From: Paenibacillus zeirhizosphaerae | Lineage (GTDB): Bacteria; Bacillota; Bacilli; Paenibacillales; Paenibacillaceae | Reading direction: 5' to 3' | Assembly: GCF_030705605.1 (NCBI RefSeq) | Contig: NZ_JAPCKK010000019.1 | Span: forward strand, 1-37,809 | DNA: 37,809 bases | Shown here: positions 15,534 through 22,959 of the stretch, one piece after another | Layout: the number at the start of each line of letters is the position of its first letter | Position numbering within the stretch: the first letter of the stretch is position 1 | Notes under the pieces: generated by a model | What the model saw: only the letters and a program-made list of their open reading frames with translations | Database searches by the model: none | What the model was told of the DNA's origin: nothing | Program-made: the position numbers and the translations under genes

Positions 15534-16811
15534 ATGAAGAGTGTGGAAGCTGCAGACCTGTCGGCGGCAAGCGGTGGACAGGCGCAGAATATAGGGAAGC
15601 AGGCGGAGCTGGATAGGGGGCTGCCTCGGACAGACGACTGGCGGTTCGATTTCGGGCCTGGAGCCGCGGCGGAAGGCTACAGGGCCGTAGGCCCTGACTG
15701 CAGGTATGATGCCGATAAGGGGTATGGCTTCGAAGATGGCGGAAGCGTCTACGGACGCGACCGGCGTCTGCAGGAAGATGGGGCGATGTCGGGTGATATG
15801 GCCGGTACGAATATTCCCGGTACGAATATTCCCGGAGGGGACACGGGATTGTCGCGCCTGCGGGGCAGCTTCTGTATCCCGCTGGGCGCCGTCTTCCGTG
15901 TTGACCTGCCTGATGGCACCTATAGGGTGACCCTGCTGACCGGAGACGAACTGGCGGATACGCACACGCTGGTTAAAGCGGGCGGAAGCAAAAGAATACT
16001 GCCTCCGGTCCGAACGGCGGCAGGGCAATTTGTGGAGCACCGGTTCGCAGTTCAGGTATACGGAAGCACGCTACGGCTTGCCTTCGCGGGCAAGGCTCCG
16101 CGCGTGAATGCGCTGGAAATCGTCTCCTCCCCGAATACGCTAACGCTCTTTCTTGCCGGCGATTCTACGGTCACGGATCAGCCGGCTTCAGGCTACCCGT
16201 ACGCAGGCTGGGGGCAGATGCTGCCCGCCCTGTTCAAGCATGATGTGTGTGTAGACAACCATGCGGTATCAGGCAGGAGCTCGCGCAGCTTTATTGAAGA
16301 AGGGCGGCTGGATGTGCTGATGTCCCGCATGAAGGCAGGAGATTTTTTGCTGATCCAGTTTGGACACAACGACGAGAAGGCCGACCCGCGGCGCAGCACG
16401 GATCCGCATACGACGTATAAGGAATATTTGCGCAGGTATATTGACGCCGCCCTTGCGGTTAAGGCTCAGCCGGTGCTGATTACACCGGTGCAGCGAAGAT
16501 ACTTTGATGCGGAGGGACGGCTGGCGGACACGCACGGGGAGTATGTACCGGCGGTGTGTGAATTGGCTGCAGAATGCGGAGTTCCGTTGATCGATCTGGC
16601 AGAGAAGACACGTGCTTTACTTGAACAGGCAGGGCCGGAGGGCAGCAAGGAATTGTTCATGTGGACGCTGCCGGGAGAATATATGAATTTTCCCGCCGGG
16701 ATGGAGGACAACACCCATTTTCAGGAAACGGGTGCTGCCCGGATTGCGGGACTGGTGGCCGAAGCTGTTCGTGAGCTTCAGCTTCAGCCGCTGTTGATGT
16801 ATTTAAGATAG
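15534..16811 (+). CDS. SGNH-family rhamnogalacturonan acetylesterase
   Basis: This 425-residue enzyme would remove acetyl groups from rhamnogalacturonan fragments; the comparison is Bacillus RhgT/YesT. Residues about 35-195 form a beta-rich N-terminal module with RFDFGPG...YGFEDGGSVYGRDRR, common in these esterases. The catalytic domain has block I LFLAGDSTVTDQ with S211, an SGRSSRSF block, FGHNDEK, and the final DNTHFQ with D392 and H395. There is no signal peptide, so it acts in the cytosol on imported oligomers. The start is placed at 15534, where AAAGGGGATCGGGA precedes ATG; the frame runs back to a GTG at 15480, which is less convincing. The N-terminal module includes a perfect 15-base tandem duplication (15804-15833) that encodes GTNIP twice. 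Confidence 0.88.
   Translation: MKSVEAADLSAASGGQAQNIGKQAELDRGLPRTDDWRFDFGPGAAAEGYRAVGPDCRYDADKGYGFEDGGSVYGRDRRLQEDGAMSGDMAGTNIPGTNIPGGDTGLSRLRGSFCIPLGAVFRVDLPDGTYRVTLLTGDELADTHTLVKAGGSKRILPPVRTAAGQFVEHRFAVQVYGSTLRLAFAGKAPRVNALEIVSSPNTLTLFLAGDSTVTDQPASGYPYAGWGQMLPALFKHDVCVDNHAVSGRSSRSFIEEGRLDVLMSRMKAGDFLLIQFGHNDEKADPRRSTDPHTTYKEYLRRYIDAALAVKAQPVLITPVQRRYFDAEGRLADTHGEYVPAVCELAAECGVPLIDLAEKTRALLEQAGPEGSKELFMWTLPGEYMNFPAGMEDNTHFQETGAARIAGLVAEAVRELQLQPLLMYLR
15804..15833 (+). repeat. Tandem 15-bp duplication inside the esterase gene
   Basis: The unit GGTACGAATATTCCC occurs twice in direct succession, in frame, giving GTNIP GTNIP. This looks like a recent slippage event in a loop of the N-terminal module. 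Confidence 0.85.
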
Positions 16812-16861
16812 CTGGTAGTTACGTGATAATGCAGATCAATGAACGGGAGGAGCTGTTGGAA

Positions 16862-17896
16862 ATGCCAGCATTAGTTTTTGATGAGGAGCACGTGAAACAG
16901 GTCATTGACCGTGTGGTTGACCGGACCTTCAATATGGATTTTAGCTGGGATTGGCCTGGAGGAGTGGCATTTTACGGTGTATGCGAGGCATATGATGCCA
17001 CTGGGAAGGAAGAATACCTGCATAAGCTGAAGGCATGGGTGGACGAGAATATTGAGGATGGATTGCCCAAGCTGTCGGTCAACGGGGTATCCATCGGGCA
17101 CTGCCTGCTGACGTTGTACCAGGTGACCGGCGAGGAGACTTACCTGAATATTGCCAAGGAAATGGCGGAATTTCTGGCGCATAAGGCGGAGCGGTTTGCC
17201 GATGGGATTTTCCAGCATACTGTAAATTCACTGCATGATGTGTTCCCACAGCAGGCCTGGGTGGATACGATGTTCATGGCGGGGTACTACCTGCTCAGAA
17301 TCGGTCGTCTGCTGGACAATAAGGCATATTTCGACGATGGTCTGAAGCAGTATCACGGCCACGAGGAATTTCTGCAGGACCCGGATACGAATCTGTATTA
17401 TCATGGCTGGGACCATGCGAACCAAAGCAGAATGTCCGGCATCTATTGGGCGCGCGGCAATTCCTGGGCAGCCTTGACGATGGCCAAAGCGCTGAAGCTG
17501 ATTGAGGTGCAGCATCCGTCTTATATGATCATTGCCGGTTCCCTGCGTGATCAAATGAGCGCGCTTGTCCGTCTGCAGTCACCGGAAGGCTTGTGGCATA
17601 CCGTTCTGAATGACGAAACCTCCTATCTGGAAACATCGGGCTCGGCAGGGATAGCAACGGCACTGCTGATGCAGGGTAGACTCTACAACAAATATTCGCA
17701 GAAGGCGATTGACGGCATTCTGTCCTGCATCAAGGAGGACGGCACGGTCACGGGCGTGTCGGCAGGTACGGCCGTCATGAATGACATTGACGGTTACCGG
17801 GATGTCCCTTACAAGCGGATTCAAGGCTGGGGACAGGGGCTCACGCTGGCATTTCTGGCTGAGCTGCTGCGCACGAAAGAAAATCCGTTCGGCTGA
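16862..17896 (+). CDS. GH105 unsaturated rhamnogalacturonyl hydrolase
   Basis: This 344-residue (alpha/alpha)6-barrel enzyme removes the unsaturated galacturonyl residue left at the non-reducing end by rhamnogalacturonan or pectate lyases. Relatives are Bacillus YteR and YesR. Visible blocks are NMDFSWDWPGGVAFYGVCEA, LSVNGVSIGHCLLTLYQ, QQAWVDTMFMAGYYLLR with the likely catalytic D135, and SGIYWARGNSWAALTM. A GWGQG motif lies near the C-terminus. There is no signal peptide, so it works in the cytosol on imported disaccharides. The start is set at the ATG at 16862, with GGGAGGAG upstream; a GTG 13 codons earlier has no better site. It follows the esterase by about 50 bases in the same operon. 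Confidence 0.93.
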   Translation: MPALVFDEEHVKQVIDRVVDRTFNMDFSWDWPGGVAFYGVCEAYDATGKEEYLHKLKAWVDENIEDGLPKLSVNGVSIGHCLLTLYQVTGEETYLNIAKEMAEFLAHKAERFADGIFQHTVNSLHDVFPQQAWVDTMFMAGYYLLRIGRLLDNKAYFDDGLKQYHGHEEFLQDPDTNLYYHGWDHANQSRMSGIYWARGNSWAALTMAKALKLIEVQHPSYMIIAGSLRDQMSALVRLQSPEGLWHTVLNDETSYLETSGSAGIATALLMQGRLYNKYSQKAIDGILSCIKEDGTVTGVSAGTAVMNDIDGYRDVPYKRIQGWGQGLTLAFLAELLRTKENPFG

Positions 17897-17934
17897 CGGA
17901 TGATCCGTGCCGATAGGGCAAAGGAGGATGAGCC

Positions 17935-18327
17935 ATGAATGGCGGAGCATTGAACAGGGAGAAGAAGGGAAGCTGCTTCTGGGTCATTCCCGACGGCTAC
18001 ATCCCGCCTGACAGCAGCGGAGAGCTGGTCAGTCATGAGAGCATCTGTGTACTGAATTGCGGGGAGCAGCCCGCACGGCTGCGAATCAATATTTACTTTG
18101 AGGAACGGGAGCCGCTGGAAGGGATTGGGGAGGTGGTCGAGGGAAGGCGAACCCGCCATATCCGCACTTCTTCTTTGGAGAAGGACGGTGAACGGATTCC
18201 GGCGGCGGTGCCTTACGCGATCACGGTTGAGAGCGACGTGCCGGTGTTCGTCCAGTATAGCAGGCTCGACACGACCCAGCCGGAGCTGGCCTTGATGAGT
18301 GTGATGGCTTATCCGGCGGACAGGTAA
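17935..18327 (+). CDS. Anabaena sensory rhodopsin transducer (ASRT) family protein
   Basis: This 130-residue soluble protein closely follows the family pattern: CFWVIPDGYIPP near the start, SHESICVLNCGEQPARLRI, YFEEREPLEG, RRTRHIRTSSLEKDGERIP, and VPVFVQYSRLDTTQPELAL at the end. Anabaena ASRT forms a beta-sandwich tetramer that partners a retinal photoreceptor. No rhodopsin gene is present here. Family members in heterotrophs have been proposed to bind sugars or similar small molecules. Sitting last in a rhamnogalacturonan operon, 38 bases after GH105 and behind an AAAGGAGG site, this one may bind an intermediate or tune enzyme or regulator activity. That role is inference. Length matches the family (about 125). 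Confidence 0.9.
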   Translation: MNGGALNREKKGSCFWVIPDGYIPPDSSGELVSHESICVLNCGEQPARLRINIYFEEREPLEGIGEVVEGRRTRHIRTSSLEKDGERIPAAVPYAITVESDVPVFVQYSRLDTTQPELALMSVMAYPADR

Positions 18328-18352
18328 AAATATATAGCAGCTAAAGTAAGAG

Positions 18353-18389
18353 AGGAGCCCCGAAAAGGTCCATTTGGCCTGGGGCTCCT
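18353..18389. terminator. Hairpin between convergent genes, likely bidirectional terminator
   Basis: A perfect 9-bp GC-rich stem (18353-18361 with 18381-18389) lies between the end of the sugar operon and the convergent oxidoreductase gene. T-runs are weak in both directions, so termination efficiency is uncertain. Confidence 0.5.
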
Positions 18390-18423
18390 TCCTGTCGGCA
18401 TCTCTGGATTCATGGATTTCTCC

Positions 18424-19356
18424 TCAGTCCATTACAAGAATAACTTTGCCGCGCCCATGTCCCTTTTCAACTTCCCTATGGGCTTCAGCCGCTTCACGGA
18501 GGGAAAATGTCTTTCTAACCAGAATTTTGAGTTTCCCTTGAACATAGAGATGAACCAGATCATCTAACCGTTTGTTATTGCGATTACTGCTAATCCAGCG
18601 AATTCCAAGCCGTTCATAATCCTTAAATGCATATATCGTTCCAACACGCTTAATATCTCTGGTTAGCTCTACAGCAGCCATTAGCCCGTTTCCCCCGGCG
18701 GCATCAAGTGATGCATCAATTCCATTGGGAGCCAGAGCTTGCAGTTGTTTCGTGAGGTCAGAGTCATAGCTGACCGGAATCGCGCCAAGGGAACGAAGAT
18801 AGTCATGATTCTCTTTCCTTGCTGTAGCAATAACGGTTGCCCCACGCTCCCGGGCGATTTGCACCGCTACTGTGCCTACTCCGCCGGCTGCTCCATTGAT
18901 GAGCACCGTTTCCCCCTGCTGTATCTGTAATTCCTCTATAGCCGTATGGGCCGTTTGTCCAGCCCCCGAGAGCCCTCCTGCGACTTCCCAGGACATGGAA
19001 TGCGGTTTGCGGACAACCTGATCTGCCGGTACTGCAACATATTCGGCATAACATCCAAGTGAACGGAAGCCCGTAACTTCATCACCCATCGCGAAGTCCG
19101 ATACATTCTCACCCAACTGAACAACTATGCCTGAAAATTCGTTACCTACAATCTGGGGAAAGGTGATGGTTGCCCCTGGGGGCGTCCATCCTGAACGGAC
19201 AGCGCAATCCGCCGGCTGGACACCTGCTGCTTTAACACGGACAAGAATTTCATGGGCCCCGATTTCCGGGACATGGACCTGAATCAACCGCAGAACCTCC
19301 GGGCCCCCAAATTCGGCAAGCGCCGCTGCATTCATCTTTTCTTCGGACAGATGCAT
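18424..19356 (-). CDS. NADP-dependent quinone-oxidoreductase-like protein
   Basis: A 310-residue zinc-free medium-chain dehydrogenase/reductase. The N-terminal catalytic part has ALAEFGGPEVL and GVQPADCAVRSGW...FPQIVGNEFSGIV. The nucleotide-binding Rossmann part has VLINGAAGGVGTVAVQIAR (AAGGVG is the NADPH loop). The usual structural-zinc cysteines are absent, as in quinone or enone reductases. It should reduce quinones or activated alkenes with NADPH in the cytosol. The start is the second Met, because the first Met overlaps the AAGGAG ribosome site. It is transcribed away from the LysR gene at 19506, and that regulator likely controls it. Confidence 0.9.
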   Translation of the reverse strand: MHLSEEKMNAAALAEFGGPEVLRLIQVHVPEIGAHEILVRVKAAGVQPADCAVRSGWTPPGATITFPQIVGNEFSGIVVQLGENVSDFAMGDEVTGFRSLGCYAEYVAVPADQVVRKPHSMSWEVAGGLSGAGQTAHTAIEELQIQQGETVLINGAAGGVGTVAVQIARERGATVIATARKENHDYLRSLGAIPVSYDSDLTKQLQALAPNGIDASLDAAGGNGLMAAVELTRDIKRVGTIYAFKDYERLGIRWISSNRNNKRLDDLVHLYVQGKLKILVRKTFSLREAAEAHREVEKGHGRGKVILVMD

Positions 19357-19442
19357 CTTGAACATCTCCTTATCTATAAAAAGTGAAATGGATTCTTTCT
19401 CTCTGCTGCCACTTATATTACAATTGAAGATGAATAATTTAA

Positions 19443-19460
19443 AATATATCTTAATATATT
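19443..19460. promoter_or_regulatory. AT-rich dyad in the divergent intergenic region
   Basis: AATATA and TATATT arms, 6 bases apart, lie in the 149-bp gap between the divergent oxidoreductase and LysR genes. The location suits a LysR-type operator, but AT-rich dyads arise easily by chance. Confidence 0.3.
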
Positions 19461-19505
19461 AATCAATAACTTTAAGTATATCGATTTTCGTGGGGGCCAT
19501 GCCGG

Positions 19506-20375
19506 ATGGAACTGCTGCAGCTAAGATATTTTCAAAAGGTAGCCAGGATGGAGCATATGACCAAAGCTGCAGAGGAGCTTAGGATCGCTCAGCCGGCACT
19601 CAGCAAGACGATTGCCAAGCTGGAAGAAGAACTGGGCATACCGCTGTTCGACCGCCGGAACAGGCAAATCCAATTAAATGAGTATGGCAGAGCCTTTCTG
19701 ATGAAAGTGGAGGAGGCTCTTAATGCGCTCGAGGAAGGCAAGAGGGAGATTACTGATCTTGCAGGGATGAAAAAAGGCAGAATAGCGATCGCAACCAATG
19801 CGCTGGGACGTTTATCGAACCCACTCAAGGTGTTTCGTGAAAACCATCCGGAGGTGAATTTCCGCATTCAGCAAATCGCTCCTTCGGCTACAGAGGATAT
19901 GGTGGAGCTTCTGCACAAGGGTGAGGTCGACATGTGTTTTACGGCTGCACCGCTTAATCAACCGGGAATTAAGGAAATAGGGGTCCTGCATGCCGATCTG
20001 CATCTGGCAGTTCCTCCGGGACACTGGATGGAAGGCAGGGAGAAAATAACGCTGGAGGAGACGGCACAGGAGCTGTTCATCGAGTATAAGGAAGGTCATC
20101 CATTCAGGGCAATGAATGAAGAGCTATACCGTAAAGCGGGCATACGCCCGGAGATTGTCTGTGAGGTAGAGGAGCCTTCCGCTTTAATGAGCCTGGTACA
20201 GGCGGGGTTGGGCGTTGCGTTGGTTCCGGCCTGCAGAAGGGATGAATCGCCGGTAGCTATGCTGCAAATTCCGGGTTCAAGGCGTACTTTTACGATCGCA
20301 TCGTGCGAAAATCGTTATGTCTCCCTCGCTGCCCGGGAGTTTCAGCGTTTTCTGATTCAGTACTTCCAAGAATAA
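19506..20375 (+). CDS. LysR-family transcriptional regulator
   Basis: A 289-residue regulator. The N-terminal winged helix-turn-helix (1-60) is canonical: MELLQLRYFQKVARMEHMTKAAEELRIAQPALSKTIAKLEEELGIPLFDR. A linker helix (about 62-88) and a periplasmic-binding-type effector domain (about 90-289) follow. The effector is not evident. Divergent placement next to the oxidoreductase at 18424 is the classic arrangement for LysR control of a neighbouring gene. The start follows a weak GGGGGCC stretch. Confidence 0.94.
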   Translation: MELLQLRYFQKVARMEHMTKAAEELRIAQPALSKTIAKLEEELGIPLFDRRNRQIQLNEYGRAFLMKVEEALNALEEGKREITDLAGMKKGRIAIATNALGRLSNPLKVFRENHPEVNFRIQQIAPSATEDMVELLHKGEVDMCFTAAPLNQPGIKEIGVLHADLHLAVPPGHWMEGREKITLEETAQELFIEYKEGHPFRAMNEELYRKAGIRPEIVCEVEEPSALMSLVQAGLGVALVPACRRDESPVAMLQIPGSRRTFTIASCENRYVSLAAREFQRFLIQYFQE

Positions 20376-20402
20376 AGTGAATATTTTTCGGGAAAAAGAT
20401 AC

Positions 20403-20431
20403 TTGATAATCTGTTTCAATGAAGTTATTAT
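20403..20431 (+). promoter_or_regulatory. Promoter of the Rrf2 operon
   Basis: TTGATA (20403-20408), a 17-base spacer and TATTAT (20426-20431) give a good sigma-A promoter directly upstream of the Rrf2-family gene, 35 bases before its ATG. Confidence 0.8.
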
Positions 20432-20434
20432 AGA

Positions 20435-20454
20435 TTCATAAAGTCTTTTATGAA
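20435..20454 (+). promoter_or_regulatory. Perfect dyad operator at the transcription start
   Basis: TTCATAAA (20435-20442) and TTTATGAA (20447-20454) are perfect 8-base arms around GTCT. The dyad begins 3 bases after the -10 box, covers the expected start of transcription and ends just before the ATG region. This is where an autorepressor would bind, and the gene it precedes encodes a dimeric Rrf2 regulator. Confidence 0.65.
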
Positions 20455-20465
20455 GGTGTGACCTC

Positions 20466-20873
20466 ATGAAGTACTCACAAGCAACTGACTATGCACTGCA
20501 TGCGATGCTAAATCTGGTAATTGCCGCTCCGGACAAACCTGTGGGAGTAGCGCTATTGGCCGAGAAGTTGGGGGTTTCTCAGACCTACTTGTCCAAAATG
20601 ATGACCAAACTCGTTAAGGCGGGGTTAATTCAATCCGTTTCAGGAGCTAATGGCGGGTATCGGCTTCGGCGCAACCAGGAAGATATTTCGTTTTTGGACA
20701 TCATACACGCGATCGAAGGAACTGCCTCGATGTTTGAATGCAGCCTGGATCACGGCAGTGAATGTCTCATTCAGCAGGTTGTGGTCGAAGCCGAGCAGCA
20801 GTTGGAGCAGTTTTTGAGAAGCAAGAAAATCTTCGATTTGGCGCAACAGGCGAAACAAATGAAGGCGGAGTAA
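20466..20873 (+). CDS. Rrf2-family transcriptional regulator
   Basis: A 135-residue winged-helix regulator. The N-terminus MKYSQATDYALHAMLNL and the recognition region LLAEKLGVSQTYLSKMMTKLVKAGLI, followed by the SGANGGYRL wing, are standard for the family. The sensor stretch contains only two cysteines, C92 and C100 (FECSLDHGSECLI). Iron-sulfur members such as NsrR and IscR use three, so a full cluster with three cysteine ligands is unlikely; a thiol switch or another effector is possible. It has its own promoter with a dyad, and the TrxR-like and methyltransferase genes lie downstream on the same strand. GAAGGTGTGACCTC precedes the ATG. Confidence 0.93.
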   Translation: MKYSQATDYALHAMLNLVIAAPDKPVGVALLAEKLGVSQTYLSKMMTKLVKAGLIQSVSGANGGYRLRRNQEDISFLDIIHAIEGTASMFECSLDHGSECLIQQVVVEAEQQLEQFLRSKKIFDLAQQAKQMKAE

Positions 20874-20965
20874 TCATCCGCCATTCTCTTTGGGATTATT
20901 ATGGATATAATTAGTCTGTAATAACTTTAAATAGGGGTGGCGGGAACTATAAGGAGGAATTCAGC

Positions 20966-21871
20966 GTGATTTATGATTGTGCAATTGTTGGTGGAGGGGC
21001 AGCAGGATTGAGTGCCGCCTTGGTATTGGGGAGGGCGAGAAGGAGTGTAGCGCTGTTGGATAACAGTCAACCGCGCAACGCGGTTACGCGGGAATCTCAC
21101 GGGTTTCTTACCAGGGACGGGGTCACCCCCTCCGAATTCCGGCACATCGCTTATGCGGAGGTGTTGAGTTATCCTTCGGTAGAGCATCATGCTGCAAGAG
21201 TGACGGATATCCGCAAGCTGGAAGCAGGTTTTCGAATCGTCATGGACAACGGCGTGACCATACAAGCCCGCAAGCTGCTGATGGCTAGCGGTCTGAGAGA
21301 AGTGCTGCCGTCAATCCCTGGTATTGCTGAGTTTTATGGAAAAAGCCTGTTTAATTGCCCTTATTGTGACGGCTGGGAGCTTCGGGATCAGCCTTTGATT
21401 CTGCTTGCCGAGCAACCGAGAGTGTATCATGCTGCCAAGCTGCTCTACCATTGGAGTCCAGATCTGGTTGTCTGTACGAATGGCAGCAACGTTCTGACAG
21501 ATGAAGAAAAACAGGTTCTGACCTCGCGGAATATCCAGGTGACAGACGAAAAAGTGGCTGCTTTTCATGGGACGAAAGGAAAACTGGAGCAGGTGGAGTT
21601 TGCCGACGGCTCGCGGATTGAACGAACAGGCGGCTTCATAGCTCCCCAACTGCTGCCGCAGACGGATTTTCGTGAAAGCCTTGGTTATGAGATGACAGAG
21701 GCAGACGGAATTTCAACAGACGCGACGGGAAAAAGCACGGTTCCAGGTTTGTATGCCGCCGGAGAGGCCGCTTCCGGAGCCTCCATGAATCTGATTCTGG
21801 CTGCTGCTGCGGGCAGCATGGCGGCCATGAGCATCAACGTGGAATTGATGGAAGAGGAATTTTCATCATAA
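20966..21871 (+). CDS. Thioredoxin-reductase-like NAD(P)/FAD oxidoreductase
   Basis: A 301-residue flavoprotein of the thioredoxin reductase fold. The N-terminal FAD loop is DCAIVGGGAAGLSAALVLGRARR, and the redox-active pair C131-PYC-C134 occurs as CPYCDGWELRD. The C-terminal FAD contact is GLYAAGEAASGASMNLILAAAAGSMAA. It uses a GTG start with AAGGAGG 8 bases upstream. The C-terminus has the short form seen in many stand-alone TrxB-like proteins whose partner is unknown. It is presumably part of the Rrf2 unit, though a TATAAT at 20906-20911 could give a separate start. It may keep a thiol of the regulator or another protein reduced (inference). Confidence 0.9.
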   Translation: MIYDCAIVGGGAAGLSAALVLGRARRSVALLDNSQPRNAVTRESHGFLTRDGVTPSEFRHIAYAEVLSYPSVEHHAARVTDIRKLEAGFRIVMDNGVTIQARKLLMASGLREVLPSIPGIAEFYGKSLFNCPYCDGWELRDQPLILLAEQPRVYHAAKLLYHWSPDLVVCTNGSNVLTDEEKQVLTSRNIQVTDEKVAAFHGTKGKLEQVEFADGSRIERTGGFIAPQLLPQTDFRESLGYEMTEADGISTDATGKSTVPGLYAAGEAASGASMNLILAAAAGSMAAMSINVELMEEEFSS

Positions 21872-21907
21872 ATAATGCAAGTGAAAATAAGGAGAGGGTG
21901 ACTTTAG

Positions 21908-22801
21908 ATGACACAGGATATATTTGATGCTCGTATTTGGGAAGAGGCATGGAGGACGGATCCGACCACATTTGCCAATCGGACGAAGAAAGCAGGTGTT
22001 GATCCTGCGCGCAGCTTCGATTACAAAGCCAAAGATTTTAACGAGCAGGTGTTTAGCGAAGAAGGCGTTAGGAGAAGGGAGAGGATTATCGGGTGGTTAG
22101 AGGCTCAGGGAGTAGATTTCGATGGTGCTTCTGTTCTTGATGTAGGAGCGGCATCGGGGGGATTTTCCGTTCCTTTTGCCGAGCGTGGCGCAAATGTAAC
22201 GGCTGTGGAGCCCAACGTTCCGTTGGGTGAGCTATTGGCGGAAAATGCGAAGCGGGTGGAGGACGGCAGCATAACCATAGTGAGAGAGACCTTTGAAGCG
22301 ATTGACCTTGAAGCTGCAGGCTGGAGAAATGCTTTTGATATCGTATTCGCCTCGATGTGTCCAGCCGTAAGGGATTGGCAGAGTGTAGAGGACCTGATCA
22401 GCTGTGCCAGCCGTTACTGTTATATCAGCCTGATAGCAGGCAGCTCCGAACACGGGCTGATGGATCCTATCAAACAGTTGATTACGAATCGGAAGGTTGA
22501 GCACCATCATTCAGAGATGGGCTATTTGCTCCAGCTCCTTTATCTGAAAGGATATTCCTATACATCTCTTGTTACCCGTGAAATGAAAACCGTCGAAATG
22601 TCCATGGAAGACGCTATTCAGGAAGTTATGACTTTGCTGCGTCAGCAGCTGCTGCCTGTGGATGAGCGTTCCCTGAGCATTGTTACCGATTATTTGAATC
22701 GAACTTACCCGGACAACAAGGTTGTATTCCAGCAGGGAGGACGTTTCGGCAAAGTGCTCATCCAAACCCGTGATCAAAATATGTACAGCAAACAGGCTTA
22801 A
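21908..22801 (+). CDS. Class I SAM-dependent methyltransferase
   Basis: This 297-residue enzyme has SAM motif I VLDVGAASGGFSVPFAERGA at about 77-96, then an acidic strand end VTAVEPN. The start MTQDIFDARIWEEAWRTDP and the YKAKDFNEQVFSEEG stretch resemble methyltransferases often found in Firmicutes beside redox or metal genes. The substrate is unknown. AGGAGAGGGTGAC precedes the ATG. It is 36 bases after the flavoprotein and ends at a strong terminator, so Rrf2, flavoprotein and methyltransferase form one likely unit. Confidence 0.9.
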   Translation: MTQDIFDARIWEEAWRTDPTTFANRTKKAGVDPARSFDYKAKDFNEQVFSEEGVRRRERIIGWLEAQGVDFDGASVLDVGAASGGFSVPFAERGANVTAVEPNVPLGELLAENAKRVEDGSITIVRETFEAIDLEAAGWRNAFDIVFASMCPAVRDWQSVEDLISCASRYCYISLIAGSSEHGLMDPIKQLITNRKVEHHHSEMGYLLQLLYLKGYSYTSLVTREMKTVEMSMEDAIQEVMTLLRQQLLPVDERSLSIVTDYLNRTYPDNKVVFQQGGRFGKVLIQTRDQNMYSKQA

Positions 22802-22841
22802 AAAAAACCTAAAAGAAGTCCTTCCAGCAACAATAAGTATT

Positions 22842-22895
22842 AAGGTCTGCCCCAAAAGCGTTTGTATGACTTTGGGGCAGACCTTCAATTTTTTT
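22842..22895 (+). terminator. Intrinsic terminator after the methyltransferase
   Basis: A perfect 15-bp stem (22842-22856 with 22871-22885) is followed by seven T on the plus strand. It lies between the convergent methyltransferase and hemL genes. Confidence 0.93.
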
Positions 22896-22959
22896 GTTGA
22901 ATCAATGAGGCTGTTTAAGCTACTAAGAACCGGTTCTGAATCTACTCAACAAAATATAT

